Below are positions 46,482 to 53,857 of a stretch of 64,000 bases of DNA, piece after piece. The notes beneath the pieces were generated by a model. It did no database searches, was not told the origin of the DNA, and saw nothing but the letters and a program-made list of their open reading frames with translations. Each line of letters starts with the position of its first letter. The first letter of the stretch is position 1. The position numbers were made by a program, and so were the translations under genes. The stretch lies in assembly GCF_013623835.1 (NCBI RefSeq), contig NZ_JABKDE010000002.1, positions 310,001 through 374,000 of the forward strand. The letters run 5' to 3'. The DNA is from Brevibacterium oceani (GTDB taxonomy: Bacteria > Actinomycetota > Actinomycetes > Actinomycetales > Brevibacteriaceae).

Positions 46482-46488
46482 GTGCCCC

Positions 46489-46550
46489 TCTCGATAGATG
46501 ACTCAGATACCAGTCAAGTCTATCAGTCTCGACCTTTCGAGTCGCGACTC
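46489..46550. promoter_or_regulatory. Divergent operator/promoter between topB and a small membrane gene
   Basis: The perfect 12-bp palindrome GAGTCG-CGACTC lies at 46539-46550. CTCGATAG at 46491-46498 and CTATC at 46520-46524 lie on the topB side. This is the only place where two heptamer halves abut exactly, so it may be the highest-affinity site of the shared regulator. Confidence 0.55.
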
Positions 46551-46648
46551 AAAAAGATCTTGGTTGAGGCGAAGTGCCGGTCGGCGCAGCCGCCCGCGGA
46601 GAAGTTCATGAAGGTCGAACGATCAGGCCTTCAAAGGAGATGACAGAC

Positions 46649-46837
46649 ATGTCACGCATGTCTGAGGAGACCTATGCCCTCATCGGCCGCTACGCCCTGA
46701 CGAGCATCGCCGTTGCCGTCGTACTCACGCTGCGCTTCGATGACGTGCCGTTCTGGTGTGCCTTCCCGCTCACGACGATCGGGATGATTCTGCGCGGTGA
46801 CTTCCGCGCGCCCAATGAGCGCGACAATCACCGATGA
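46649..46837 (+). CDS. Small membrane protein of the element
   Basis: A 62-residue protein with two short hydrophobic stretches (ALTSIAVAVVLTLRF and VPFWCAFPLTTIGMIL) and a charged tail ending in RDNHR. AAAGGAG at 46633 lies nine bases before ATG 46649, which I prefer over ATG 46640 (too close). It is divergent from topB and followed by a strong terminator. Function unknown. Confidence 0.6.
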   Translation: MSRMSEETYALIGRYALTSIAVAVVLTLRFDDVPFWCAFPLTTIGMILRGDFRAPNERDNHR

Positions 46838-46845
46838 AACCACTC

Positions 46846-46873
46846 GGACCCGTGGACACATGTCCACGGGTCC
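46846..46873. terminator. Terminator after the small membrane gene
   Basis: A perfect 13-bp stem (46846-46858 with 46861-46873) has a two-base loop and is followed by TGCGTTTTGC. It separates this gene from the converging regulator operon. The next 99 bases to 46972 show no gene. Confidence 0.88.
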
Positions 46874-46972
46874 TGCGTTTTGCGCTTTCAAGCTAGGACG
46901 AGGCGCGGCTGCAAGACGAACCACGCCCCGATCACGAAGGCGACGACGTCCTCGCCGGGAATCGCGAACCCA

Positions 46973-47518
46973 TCATCGGGTTCTCTGCTTGATCGCGACG
47001 CCGAGCTCGAGGCCGAGGACCGGCGCGACCTTGAACAGCGTCACGAGGTTCTCCTCGTGCCCGGTGCCCTCCTCGAGTTCCTTGAGCCGGATCGGTCGGA
47101 TGCCCGCGACTCTGGCCACGTCGGACCGGGTCGCCTTGCCGCGGCGCTTGACGAGGACGTCGCGGAGGTCGCTGCCGAGCTTCAGGCCGCGGTAGGACTC
47201 CGCGGTGCCCATGCGACTATGGCCGAGGTGCCAGTGCCCGCAGTGCTCCTCGCAGACGTACCAACTCGTCGATGGGTCCTCGCGCAGCTTCGCCGGGATC
47301 TCCTGCACGCTGCGGTAGCGCTTCTTCCACGCCCACCGGCCCTCGCGCTGGGTGCGGCATCCGCGCGGGGCGTCGTCCGGGAGGACGGCGGGCTCGGCCA
47401 TACCCGCGCACTTCGCCGAGCAGTACAGTCCCAGCAGCACCGGGTCGTTCACGGTCCTGCCGAGCGAGCCTCGGCACGCCTTGCAGCGCTGCCGCTGCGG
47501 GAACAGGGTCTCAGCCAA
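46973..47518 (-). CDS. Zinc-ribbon plus helix-turn-helix protein, putative element regulator
   Basis: A 181-residue protein with two parts. The N-terminal half has a zinc-finger-like set of cysteines (C12, C15, C33, C37: RCKACRG and YCSAKC) and a second cluster YVCEEHCGHWHLGH. The C-terminal half has an XRE-type helix-turn-helix (RSDVARVAGIRPIRLKELEEG). The combination suggests a DNA-binding regulator. The only good start is TTG 47518, with GGAGAGG upstream, overlapping the 25-codon gene before it by eight bases. It is the last gene of a four-gene leftward operon and another candidate for the CGACTCG-binding factor. Confidence 0.7.
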   Translation of the reverse strand: MAETLFPQRQRCKACRGSLGRTVNDPVLLGLYCSAKCAGMAEPAVLPDDAPRGCRTQREGRWAWKKRYRSVQEIPAKLREDPSTSWYVCEEHCGHWHLGHSRMGTAESYRGLKLGSDLRDVLVKRRGKATRSDVARVAGIRPIRLKELEEGTGHEENLVTLFKVAPVLGLELGVAIKQRTR

Positions 47519-47588
47519 GACGCACCGCCCTCTCCTGCTCCTCGCGCATGACGTAGTGCATCACCGCTGTCTGCATGGCCCTGCTCAT
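47511..47588 (-). CDS. 25-residue peptide gene coupled between two element genes
   Basis: ATG 47588 overlaps the stop of the upstream 344-residue gene (ATGA), with GGGAGG eight bases before it. The stop overlaps the next start by eight bases. The product begins MSRAMQTAVMHYVMREEQER and is amphipathic. It may be a real small protein or only a translational relay that carries ribosomes to the TTG start of the regulator gene. Confidence 0.4.
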   Translation of the reverse strand: MSRAMQTAVMHYVMREEQERAVRLG

Positions 47589-48619
47589 CGAATCGGCCTC
47601 CCGTCTCGGTCCTTCTCCACCTGCTGCTGCTTCTTGGTCAGCTCCCGCATGCGGTCACGGACCCCCATCGCCGACTTGTGCGTCAGCGGCACGGTCGCGG
47701 CGTTGTGCTCACCGCGGGTGAGGTTCTCCTCGCGGTCGGCGATCGAGTAGGCCAGCGCCTGCTCGACGACTCCGGACGTCTCACGCACCTCGCGCAGCTC
47801 CGTCCGCATCTTCCGCATCAGCTCGTCCTGCGCCTGTGCTCCGGCCTCCAGCGCCTCCAGGCGCGCCACTGCCGCTCCCAGCAGCGGGTCGGCGGAGCGG
47901 AACAGCTCGGCCGAGCACTGGGTCGCGGGGTCGACGTCGAGACGGACGTCGAGCTGGGCGAGCAGGAACGCGGTGACGAGCGTCCCCTGGCTCACCCGCT
48001 CGCTGAAGTCACGCGCCGCGGCGTCGGCGACCCCGAGCTCGCGGACCGCCGCCGCCCGCAGCTTCTCGCGCAGCACGTCGACGACGCCGTCGGGCAGGGA
48101 GCGGATGTGCGGCTGCCGCCCGACCCCGCCGATGCGAAAGCCCGACGAGGGGAGCACGGCGGCGGCCTTGTCGGTGCCGCCCGAGCCGCCCTTCGTCGCC
48201 GCGGCCTGCACGGCATCCTGGTGGTCGGTCATCTGAAGCGCGACGGGAGGGTCCTCGTGCTCGACGGCGTCGTCGACAGTCGGCTCGTCCGGCTTCGCCA
48301 CCGGCGACTCGTCCAGCTGCTCGTCGACCTCGACGGGATCGCTCATCTGCTCGGCCGCGTCAGCCGGTGCCTCCACGGCCTCGACGCCGGCCGGCTGGTC
48401 GCCGCCGGAGCCGCCGCGCTGGCCCTCGGGCCCCTCGCGGTCGTCGTCGTGCGCGTCGTCGTCTGCATCGGGCTCGACGTCGCTCTGCTCCTGCTCCAGG
48501 CGCTCGACGGCCTCGGTGCCGCCCTTCTTGTAGGCGTCGAGGAACGGCATCTCGGGGTCGAAGCCCCCGGCCGACTGCGCCTCCGCCTGCCCGAGCAGAT
48601 CTGCGAAGTCCTGGCTCAC
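47585..48619 (-). CDS. Acidic hypothetical protein in the mobilisation-like operon
   Basis: A 344-residue protein, family unknown. The first half is very acidic and low in complexity (DVEPDADDDAHDDDREG), probably unfolded. The second half is helical: REKLRAAAVRELGVADAAAR, LGAAVARLEALEAGAQAQDE and a charged end LTKKQQQVEKDRDG that should form coiled coil. The start overlaps the stop of the ribbon-helix-helix gene by four bases (ATGA), so the products are made together. It may be a partner protein of that DNA-binding factor, perhaps for partition or relaxosome assembly; this is inference from context. Confidence 0.6.
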   Translation of the reverse strand: MSQDFADLLGQAEAQSAGGFDPEMPFLDAYKKGGTEAVERLEQEQSDVEPDADDDAHDDDREGPEGQRGGSGGDQPAGVEAVEAPADAAEQMSDPVEVDEQLDESPVAKPDEPTVDDAVEHEDPPVALQMTDHQDAVQAAATKGGSGGTDKAAAVLPSSGFRIGGVGRQPHIRSLPDGVVDVLREKLRAAAVRELGVADAAARDFSERVSQGTLVTAFLLAQLDVRLDVDPATQCSAELFRSADPLLGAAVARLEALEAGAQAQDELMRKMRTELREVRETSGVVEQALAYSIADREENLTRGEHNAATVPLTHKSAMGVRDRMRELTKKQQQVEKDRDGRPIR

Positions 48620-49005
48620 GTCAGCTCACCGTCCTCGTCGTCGAGCAGGTAGTTCGAGCCGCGGGTCATGTTCAGCAGGCTGTCCAACCCGCTGGTGAGG
48701 ACCCGCTCGAGGTTCGCGACGTTGCTCGAGAGCGCCTTCTGCTCGTCGACCAGCTGGTTGAGCCTGGCGATCTCGAGCGTCGGCAGCTCGTAGTCCTGGT
48801 TCTCCCGTCGGATCTTCTCGATCACGGCCTCCGCCACGTACTCGTTGACCGAGGGGAAGCCCCGTCGATCCGCCCAGTACTGCGCGTGCATCTTGTCGTC
48901 ACCCGAGAGGCGCACGAACATCCCGGTGCGCTTGTCCGCGTTCGTCGACGCGGCCCGCTGCGGCGGATCCGCTACGACCTGCGATTCCTGCGCCATCGTC
49001 GTCAT
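48616..49005 (-). CDS. Ribbon-helix-helix DNA-binding protein, MobC- or partition-like
   Basis: A 129-residue protein. Residues 28-67 have the look of a ribbon-helix-helix fold (GMFVRLSGDDKMHAQYWADR, then GFPSVNEYVAEAVIEKI). The C-terminal part is a helix rich in Leu and Asn with an acidic end. Such proteins act as relaxosome accessory (MobC-like) or partition factors. It is the first gene of the operon and has the CGACTCG operators at 49038-49113 in its promoter, so it may regulate itself. Lack of a relaxase in the window keeps the MobC reading open. Confidence 0.6.
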   Translation of the reverse strand: MTTMAQESQVVADPPQRAASTNADKRTGMFVRLSGDDKMHAQYWADRRGFPSVNEYVAEAVIEKIRRENQDYELPTLEIARLNQLVDEQKALSSNVANLERVLTSGLDSLLNMTRGSNYLLDDEDGELT

Positions 49006-49037
49006 GGGTTCACCCGCTTTCGTCCCTTGTCATGATT

Positions 49038-49113
49038 CGACTCGTGTTCCAGGTCATTCTATCGTCTCTCGACTCTGCTTTGCGAGAGCCTGCGCGAATG
49101 GACCTTCGAGTCG
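49038..49113. promoter_or_regulatory. Operators flanking the promoter of the mobilisation-like operon
   Basis: CGACTCG lies at 49038-49044, a CGACTC half at 49070-49075 and CGAGTCG at 49107-49113. On the minus strand TAGAAT (49056-49061) sits between the first two, a layout that suits a repressor covering a -10 box. Confidence 0.6.
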
Positions 49114-49259
49114 GCATTGATGCGCTTGTCAAATGGCGCGTAGAGTCGTATCCACCCCGGGCTGGTGTCTGACTGGGGTGGCCCGTGGGGCCCCGGTGTC
49201 CCGATCTCCCCGGCCGGGGTCTCCACACGGTTCGCACGGTGATGCAGTGCAGAGGAACG

Positions 49260-49293
49260 GAGAAGGCCCCGGTGATCCCACCGGGGCCTTCTC
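49260..49293. terminator. Terminator after the acidic lipoprotein gene
   Basis: A perfect 15-bp stem (49260-49274 with 49279-49293) has a four-base loop. It lies eleven bases past the stop of the leftward lipoprotein gene. Between it and 49006 are the operators above and otherwise no gene. Confidence 0.85.
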
Positions 49294-49304
49294 TCGTGCG
49301 AGGA

Positions 49305-50141
49305 TCACTCCTCCTCGTCGTCCTCCTCGTGGCCCGACTCGTCGACCGAGGTCGTGCAGTCGTTCATCTGACCGACGAACGACGGGGACTCCCAGATCTC
49401 GCGGTCGGCCTCGGGCAGGTGCTCGGCGATCGAGCCGGTGCCGATCTTCGGCCCTGAGGCAAGGAACTCCCGCGCCTCCTCGCTCATGTCCGCGTCGATG
49501 ATCACGCCCGCCATGCAGCCGGCCGCCTCGGTGTAGACCTTCTCCTGCTTCTCGTCGATGGCGAAAGAAGTCAGGACCACCTTGAGTCCGGGTTCAAGCT
49601 GGCTGGCCAGGTCGACGCTCTGGTACTTCAGATCGATCGTCGGTTTGAGGCTCGGCTTGCCTTCCTCGTGCGCCGGCGGCTTCGCCGGGGCCTCATAGCT
49701 GGTCTTCTCGGCCTCGGCGTCCGCCCCCTTCGGCAGTACGGCGGCGTCGACGCAAGCGTCGAACTCGGTGCGAAGGCCAGGGGAGAGCAAGATCGCCGCG
49801 TCGTCGTCGAAGTCCTCTCGCAGCGAGTCGATAACCGCGCCCTGGTCGTCGCCGGACAGGTCGACGATCTCGGCCAGCGACTCCTCCGACATGCCCGCCT
49901 CGCGGACCGCGTCGACGAGGCACCCGCCTCCGTCGACGGCGTCGCCTTGCGCGCCCGGGAAGACCAGCGCGTCAAGTGCCTCGCCGAGCTCTGCGTCGGA
50001 TACCTGGACCGACGTCGGGGTTGCATCGGCCTCGGGCTCGTCTCCGCCGGAACACGCGCTCAGTGCGAAGCCCAGGCCTACTGCCAGGAGCGCGGCCGGC
50101 AGGGCCGCCCTCCTTGTCGTCCGTGTCCTCATCGCCGCCAT
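49305..50141 (-). CDS. Acidic secreted lipoprotein of the element
   Basis: A 278-residue protein with a lipoprotein signal: an Arg-rich start, ALPAALLAVGLGFALSAC and lipobox LSAC near residue 30. The mature part is acidic and ends in a run of Asp and Glu. Four cysteines (in GGGCLVDAV, EFDACVDAA, AAGCMAG, NDCTTS) could form disulfides outside the cell. Two similar halves are hinted at by the recurring EAREFLASG/EESLAEIVDL patterns, but this is weak. No enzyme motif seen. It resembles the other element lipoprotein (34489) only in general layout. Confidence 0.7.
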   Translation of the reverse strand: MAAMRTRTTRRAALPAALLAVGLGFALSACSGGDEPEADATPTSVQVSDAELGEALDALVFPGAQGDAVDGGGCLVDAVREAGMSEESLAEIVDLSGDDQGAVIDSLREDFDDDAAILLSPGLRTEFDACVDAAVLPKGADAEAEKTSYEAPAKPPAHEEGKPSLKPTIDLKYQSVDLASQLEPGLKVVLTSFAIDEKQEKVYTEAAGCMAGVIIDADMSEEAREFLASGPKIGTGSIAEHLPEADREIWESPSFVGQMNDCTTSVDESGHEEDDEEE

Positions 50142-50159
50142 CTCTCCTCGTCGTGGCCT

Positions 50160-50233
50160 GACTCGTCCGACTCGTCTCGTCGAACGACTCGACTCGTCTT
50201 TCAGGATATCCTATCGAAGAAGATGCCGACTCG
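50160..50233. promoter_or_regulatory. Dense CGACTCG cluster upstream of the acidic lipoprotein
   Basis: Full copies lie at 50168-50174, 50085-like spacing aside at 50185-50191, 50190-50196 (overlapping) and 50227-50233, plus GACTCG at 50160. On the minus strand TAGGAT within GATAGGATATCC lies between the last copy and the others. This is the richest operator cluster in the window. Confidence 0.6.
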
Positions 50234-50399
50234 TCACTACATGGACGGGAGTGGTGGGTCCGGGAAGAGGTGCGGCGTGCTCGGGTGGTCGGTTGGCAGG
50301 GGATCGGCGGGGCCGACCCCGGGGGACTCCGTGGCACGAAGCCCCGTGTTGCCGTGCGCTGGGTGCGTGGGCGACGGGGGGGTCTGCCCTGCGGGGCTG

Positions 50400-50419
50400 G
50401 GTGACGCACAGGCGTCACC
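50400..50419 (+). other. Hairpin in the leader of the nuclease gene
   Basis: GGTGACGC pairs with GCGTCACC around ACAG, 49 bases before the nuclease start. Without a T-run it is not a clear terminator; a leader hairpin controlling translation or stability is possible. Apart from this and the operators, the 50142-50467 interval shows no gene. Confidence 0.4.
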
Positions 50420-50467
50420 GGGATCCTCCGACAGATCAGAAGCTTCATCACTGAAAGGCCGACTCCC

Positions 50468-51244
50468 ATGGCTACCACCTCCGCGCGCGCCGTCGCCGGC
50501 CTCGCCGCCTCGCTCATCGCCCTCGCCGGACTCACCGGCTGCTCGCAGCTGCAGAAGCTCGTCGACGAGAGCATTCCAGCAGGCAATCCGACGATCCAGG
50601 CTCCCGGTCCCGAGGACCCGGTCCCGGCCGATCAGCCCGAGGACGACTACTACACCATCGTCGGCACCGCCGAGCGCGAGCACGAGCCGGCTTCCGATGG
50701 CTCGGTGACCTACTGCGAGCTCGACGTGCTCGACCGGGCCACCTGCGCCTACGCCGAGCTGACCGGGCGCACCGCCGGCGACAGCGAGGGCATCGACTTC
50801 GACACCCCCGGCTGGACCGACAACACCGAGGTGACGATCCCGGCGCTGAAAGGAGTGGAGGGCTCGACGGACTACAACGGCTGGTTCTACAACCGCAGCC
50901 ACCTCGTCGCCGACTCGCTCGGGGGCGCGGAGACGCCGGAGAACATGGTGACCGGCACTCGGACGCAGAACGTCGGATCCACCCAGGTCGACGGCCAGTA
51001 CGCCGGCGGCATGGCCCACACCGAGCTGATCGCCCGCGACTACATCGACACGGGCGCTGCCGCGACGTGCCCGCTCTACTACGCAGCGACGCCGAACTAC
51101 AGCGGCGACGACCTCGTGCCCCGCACGGTCACCGTCGACATCCAGAGCTGCGACAAGGCCGTCGACGAGCGCGTCGAGGTCTCCAACACCGCCAACGGCT
51201 TCGTCATCGACTACGCCACCGGCGCGTGGTCGACGATGAACTGA
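50468..51244 (+). CDS. Surface-anchored DNA/RNA non-specific endonuclease (NucA/EndA-like)
   Basis: A 258-residue lipoprotein: signal AGLAASLIALAGLTGC with lipobox LTGC and Cys25. The mature protein matches the DNA/RNA non-specific nuclease fold: FYNRSHLVADSLGG near residues 140-153 carries the catalytic histidine (H145) of the R-S/G-H motif. GTRTQNVG downstream carries the metal-binding asparagine. Such enzymes degrade DNA outside the cell. On a conjugative element it could process DNA at the surface, supply nucleotides or block entry of competing DNA; these are inferences. RBS GAAAGG precedes ATG 50468. Confidence 0.82.
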   Translation: MATTSARAVAGLAASLIALAGLTGCSQLQKLVDESIPAGNPTIQAPGPEDPVPADQPEDDYYTIVGTAEREHEPASDGSVTYCELDVLDRATCAYAELTGRTAGDSEGIDFDTPGWTDNTEVTIPALKGVEGSTDYNGWFYNRSHLVADSLGGAETPENMVTGTRTQNVGSTQVDGQYAGGMAHTELIARDYIDTGAAATCPLYYAATPNYSGDDLVPRTVTVDIQSCDKAVDERVEVSNTANGFVIDYATGAWSTMN

Positions 51245-51266
51245 CCCATCCCGAGGAGGGCCCGCC

Positions 51267-51725
51267 ATGACCATCACCAGCGAGCCCGCCCCGACCAAGA
51301 CGGGTGCCGTGGTGTTCACCAACCAGGACATGCTCGACGCCCTGCGCCGGCACGCCCGGGCTGACGGTGCTCTGCCGCGCAATCGCTACAGGGACCGACG
51401 CGCATCCGAGGAGCCGAGCGCGCACCTGTTCGAGCTGCGCTTCGGCACGTGGAACGCGGCCCTGGCCGCCGCCGGGCTGCGCTGCACCCCTCGCTCGCCC
51501 AGACGCGACGCCTGCGACCCGGCGTTCAGCCACGCCTCGATGCTCGACGCCATCCGCTCCGCGGCCGCCGACACGGGCTCGACGACCATCCGCGCCTACG
51601 AGGGCTGGCGAGAGGAGCTCGCCGATGCGCTGCTCGTCCCGAGCGCGCAGACCATCCGTGCCCGCTTCGGCGGATGGGCCTCCGCGGCCCATGCCGCATT
51701 CACCGACAGGGAGCCGCATTCTTGA
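51267..51725 (+). CDS. Protein with two homing-endonuclease-associated (HNH_repeat) motifs
   Basis: 152 residues made of two tandem units of about 50 residues. Each starts with MLDALRRHARADG or MLDAIRSAAADTG and ends in an aromatic core, LRFGTWNAALAAAGL or RARFGGWASAAHAAF. This is the pattern of the small DNA-binding repeat found beside HNH homing nucleases. No HNH nuclease domain is attached, so it is probably a DNA-binding accessory or regulator. It begins 22 bases after the nuclease gene with GAGGAGGG upstream, so the two form an operon. Confidence 0.68.
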   Translation: MTITSEPAPTKTGAVVFTNQDMLDALRRHARADGALPRNRYRDRRASEEPSAHLFELRFGTWNAALAAAGLRCTPRSPRRDACDPAFSHASMLDAIRSAAADTGSTTIRAYEGWREELADALLVPSAQTIRARFGGWASAAHAAFTDREPHS

Positions 51726-52511
51726 TCACAGGACAGGGACCTGAGCGGCCTCGAACCGAGTCTTCGGCCACGAGGTAGGCCTCACGACTGCTGGCACCGC
51801 GACTCGCGCAGTACTGCCGATCCGTTCGAAAGTCGATGCCCATTCCCGAAACGGGGTGTGCTTCGGCGCGATCCGTGAGCCCTTAACGGCATACAGGGAC
51901 CGACGAAGCAACCTATCGGCGCGAGAGAGTCCGAGAGTGTCCCGCTCAGGGTGGCCCCAGGCCAAATCGCCTTTGCCATGCCTCTCCCATGACAACCAGG
52001 ACTGCCCGCGCCTTGGATCGAACAGCAGCTTGTACTGCAGATGCTTGCCGTCTTCGTCCATCGGATGAAGGTGATTGCCGGCGCGGGGGTTCTGACCATG
52101 GGTCTCGGGCCCATCCACCGACCAAGTCGCCAACGCGGCGAAGACCCGCAGGCGATCCGACCCGTCGCGGTCGATTGGATCAAGCAGCGGCCGAGTGTGC
52201 ATCACTGCGATGTTCTTCGTCGTCAACACCTCTTCGGCAACCGTGAACAGCGGACGAAGAACCTGCCTGTGCTCGATGATCCGCACCGCCGCCGCCATCC
52301 ACACCTGGTCGAAGTGCCGGGCGAGCATCTCCTCCATCCAGGACACCACAGGCTCTTCGAACCTGTGCGAAATAGCGTCCCCGCATGGGCTGGCGAATTC
52401 GCTGCCCACCCAGGTGAACGCGCCGGGGCTCGCCTCGAGCAGCTCGGCAAAGGCATTCGCCGCCTGATGCAGCGGGGTCAATGTCTGGGGTCGGCCATCT
52501 TCATCCATCAC
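51726..52511 (-). CDS. Hypothetical cargo protein on the opposite strand
   Basis: A 261-residue protein with no recognised family. It has no signal or membrane segment. It contains several Trp and His residues (SWLSWERHGKGDLAW, GNHLHPMDEDGKHLQY) and a helical N-terminal region (LHQAANAFAELLEASPGAF). Base composition is lower in GC than the genes on either side and codon use is less biased. It is the only leftward gene in the run from 50468 to 60849, so it looks like a separately acquired insertion. The start ATG 52511 or the adjacent ATG 52508 cannot be separated. Confidence 0.6.
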   Translation of the reverse strand: MMDEDGRPQTLTPLHQAANAFAELLEASPGAFTWVGSEFASPCGDAISHRFEEPVVSWMEEMLARHFDQVWMAAAVRIIEHRQVLRPLFTVAEEVLTTKNIAVMHTRPLLDPIDRDGSDRLRVFAALATWSVDGPETHGQNPRAGNHLHPMDEDGKHLQYKLLFDPRRGQSWLSWERHGKGDLAWGHPERDTLGLSRADRLLRRSLYAVKGSRIAPKHTPFREWASTFERIGSTARVAVPAVVRPTSWPKTRFEAAQVPVL

Positions 52512-52563
52512 TTAATTGTCCAGCACAACCGTCGTCGCTACCAGCAACCCCAAGGAGCTCGGC

Positions 52564-53229
52564 ATGGCCGCCAGCCAGAACCTCACCGCCAACGGCAGGC
52601 CCGTGCCCAGCGGCTTCACCGGGACCCTGCGCGGGTTCCTCGACTTCCTCACCGAGCACGTCAGCGGCTACGGCGGCATGGCGGTCGGCGAGCCACAGCC
52701 CTGCGAGTGGAACCCGAACCGAGGCGACGTTGTGCGCATCGAGCTCGTCACCGGCGGCTACTCCGACGACGAGGCCCTGATGTCCCGCGTCAGGTCCTCG
52801 CTGTTCGGCTTCCGCTTCTGGGAGTCGACCCACCGGGGCGGCCTCTACGTCTACGAGGTGCCGCTCCGTGACCTGGAGTCGGATGTGGCCTTCGAATGGC
52901 TCGAGCCCGACAGCGACGCCTTCGAGACCCTCTACCGGGTCCGCTCGATCCGCCTCGACACGGGGCACGGCCGCACCGTGTTCTCGTCCCTCCACGGCGT
53001 CGAGCTCTCATTCTCCGAGCAGGACCGCGACATCCGCGATCCAGCAGCCGTCCTGTCGATCCGCCAGCTGCGCGACGACGAGGTCCCGGACATCCTGCGC
53101 CCGCGGGCCGCCGAGGCCCCGCCGCTGTGCGAGGGCGACATCGACGCCGAGCTCGACCGCCTCGGAATCGTGCTGCTCGGTCCCGAGGACCTCGCCCCGA
53201 CCACCGCCACCGACGAGGAGACGCCATGA
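52564..53229 (+). CDS. Hypothetical protein, first of a coupled cargo operon
   Basis: A 221-residue soluble protein, family unknown. It has a predicted alpha/beta pattern (TLRGFLDFLTEHVSGYGG, VVRIELVTGGYSDDEALMSR, GLYVYEVPL) and an acidic C-terminus. AAGGAG six bases before ATG 52564 decides the start; a TTG at 52516 in the same frame has no such site. Its stop overlaps the next start (ATGA), the first of several such junctions up to 54984. Confidence 0.6.
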   Translation: MAASQNLTANGRPVPSGFTGTLRGFLDFLTEHVSGYGGMAVGEPQPCEWNPNRGDVVRIELVTGGYSDDEALMSRVRSSLFGFRFWESTHRGGLYVYEVPLRDLESDVAFEWLEPDSDAFETLYRVRSIRLDTGHGRTVFSSLHGVELSFSEQDRDIRDPAAVLSIRQLRDDEVPDILRPRAAEAPPLCEGDIDAELDRLGIVLLGPEDLAPTTATDEETP

Positions 53230-53774
53230 CCATCGCCACCGCGCCCATCATCACCCCTGACGAGGCCCTCAACTGGACGTACGACGAGACCCTTGCCGGC
53301 GTCGTCGCCCTCCTCGCCGAGGAGACCGGCTGCCTGCCCGACGCCAACGCGACGCGCGGCGGGGACAGGGCCATCGGCTCCGACGGAGTCGGCAGCAACT
53401 GCGCCGAGGCCTTCGCCAACGACACCTTCGCCCTGCGCGACTACTGCTGGTGCGAAGGCGGCCTCCACCCGGAGGTCGTCGAGTGGGACACCGAGGACGA
53501 CACGTACCTCGAGATGCCGCCCTCGGGCGGCACCAGCTCCGGCTGCCCGCTCAACTTCGAGCACTTCGCCTCCGGCGTCTCCGGCGAGTGGTACAAGACC
53601 CTCGGCCGCGACATGCGCTTCAACCGCATCGCCCGCCAGCACGAAGCCCTGGCGATCCTCAACGACTGCCTGCGGTCGCTGACCGTGCACCCAGGCAAGG
53701 AGCACTTCGCCCTGTTCCCGGCGGTCCGCCCCACCTTCCGCCTAGCCATGGGTTGGAGCGGAGAGAGCTCATGA
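53226..53774 (+). CDS. Hypothetical cysteine-containing protein of the cargo operon
   Basis: A 182-residue protein I cannot place in a family. Six cysteines are spread over it (TGCLPD, SNCAEAF, YCWCEGG, SGCPLNF, NDCLRS); the CWC and nearby histidine could bind metal. There are many aromatic residues (NWTYDETLAG, GEWYKTLGRDMRF). ATG 53226 overlaps the stop of the preceding gene, and its own stop overlaps the next start, so translation is coupled on both sides. Confidence 0.6.
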   Translation: MTIATAPIITPDEALNWTYDETLAGVVALLAEETGCLPDANATRGGDRAIGSDGVGSNCAEAFANDTFALRDYCWCEGGLHPEVVEWDTEDDTYLEMPPSGGTSSGCPLNFEHFASGVSGEWYKTLGRDMRFNRIARQHEALAILNDCLRSLTVHPGKEHFALFPAVRPTFRLAMGWSGESS

Positions 53775-53857
53775 TCATCGAGACCAGCGTCGTCGCCTTC
53801 GTCGTCATCGACGCCTGGCGACGGCTCCGCCCGTCCCACGACACGAAGGATCGGTGA
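53771..53857 (+). CDS. 28-residue peptide gene in the cargo operon
   Basis: ATG 53771 overlaps the preceding stop (ATGA) and the stop TGA overlaps the GTG of the ATP-grasp gene. The product starts MIIETSVVAFVVIDAWRRLR: a hydrophobic segment followed by a basic, hydrophilic tail. It could be a tiny membrane peptide, or only bridge translation to the next gene. Confidence 0.45.
   Translation: MIIETSVVAFVVIDAWRRLRPSHDTKDR

Noticed and set aside
43881..46643. Long open frame of 920 codons antisense to topB
   Set aside because: topB shows clear TOPRIM and active-site motifs on the minus strand; the plus-strand frame is a shadow.
50400..50419. Riboswitch in the nuclease leader
   Set aside because: Only one hairpin is visible; none of the conserved cores of cobalamin, c-di-AMP or other common riboswitches is present.
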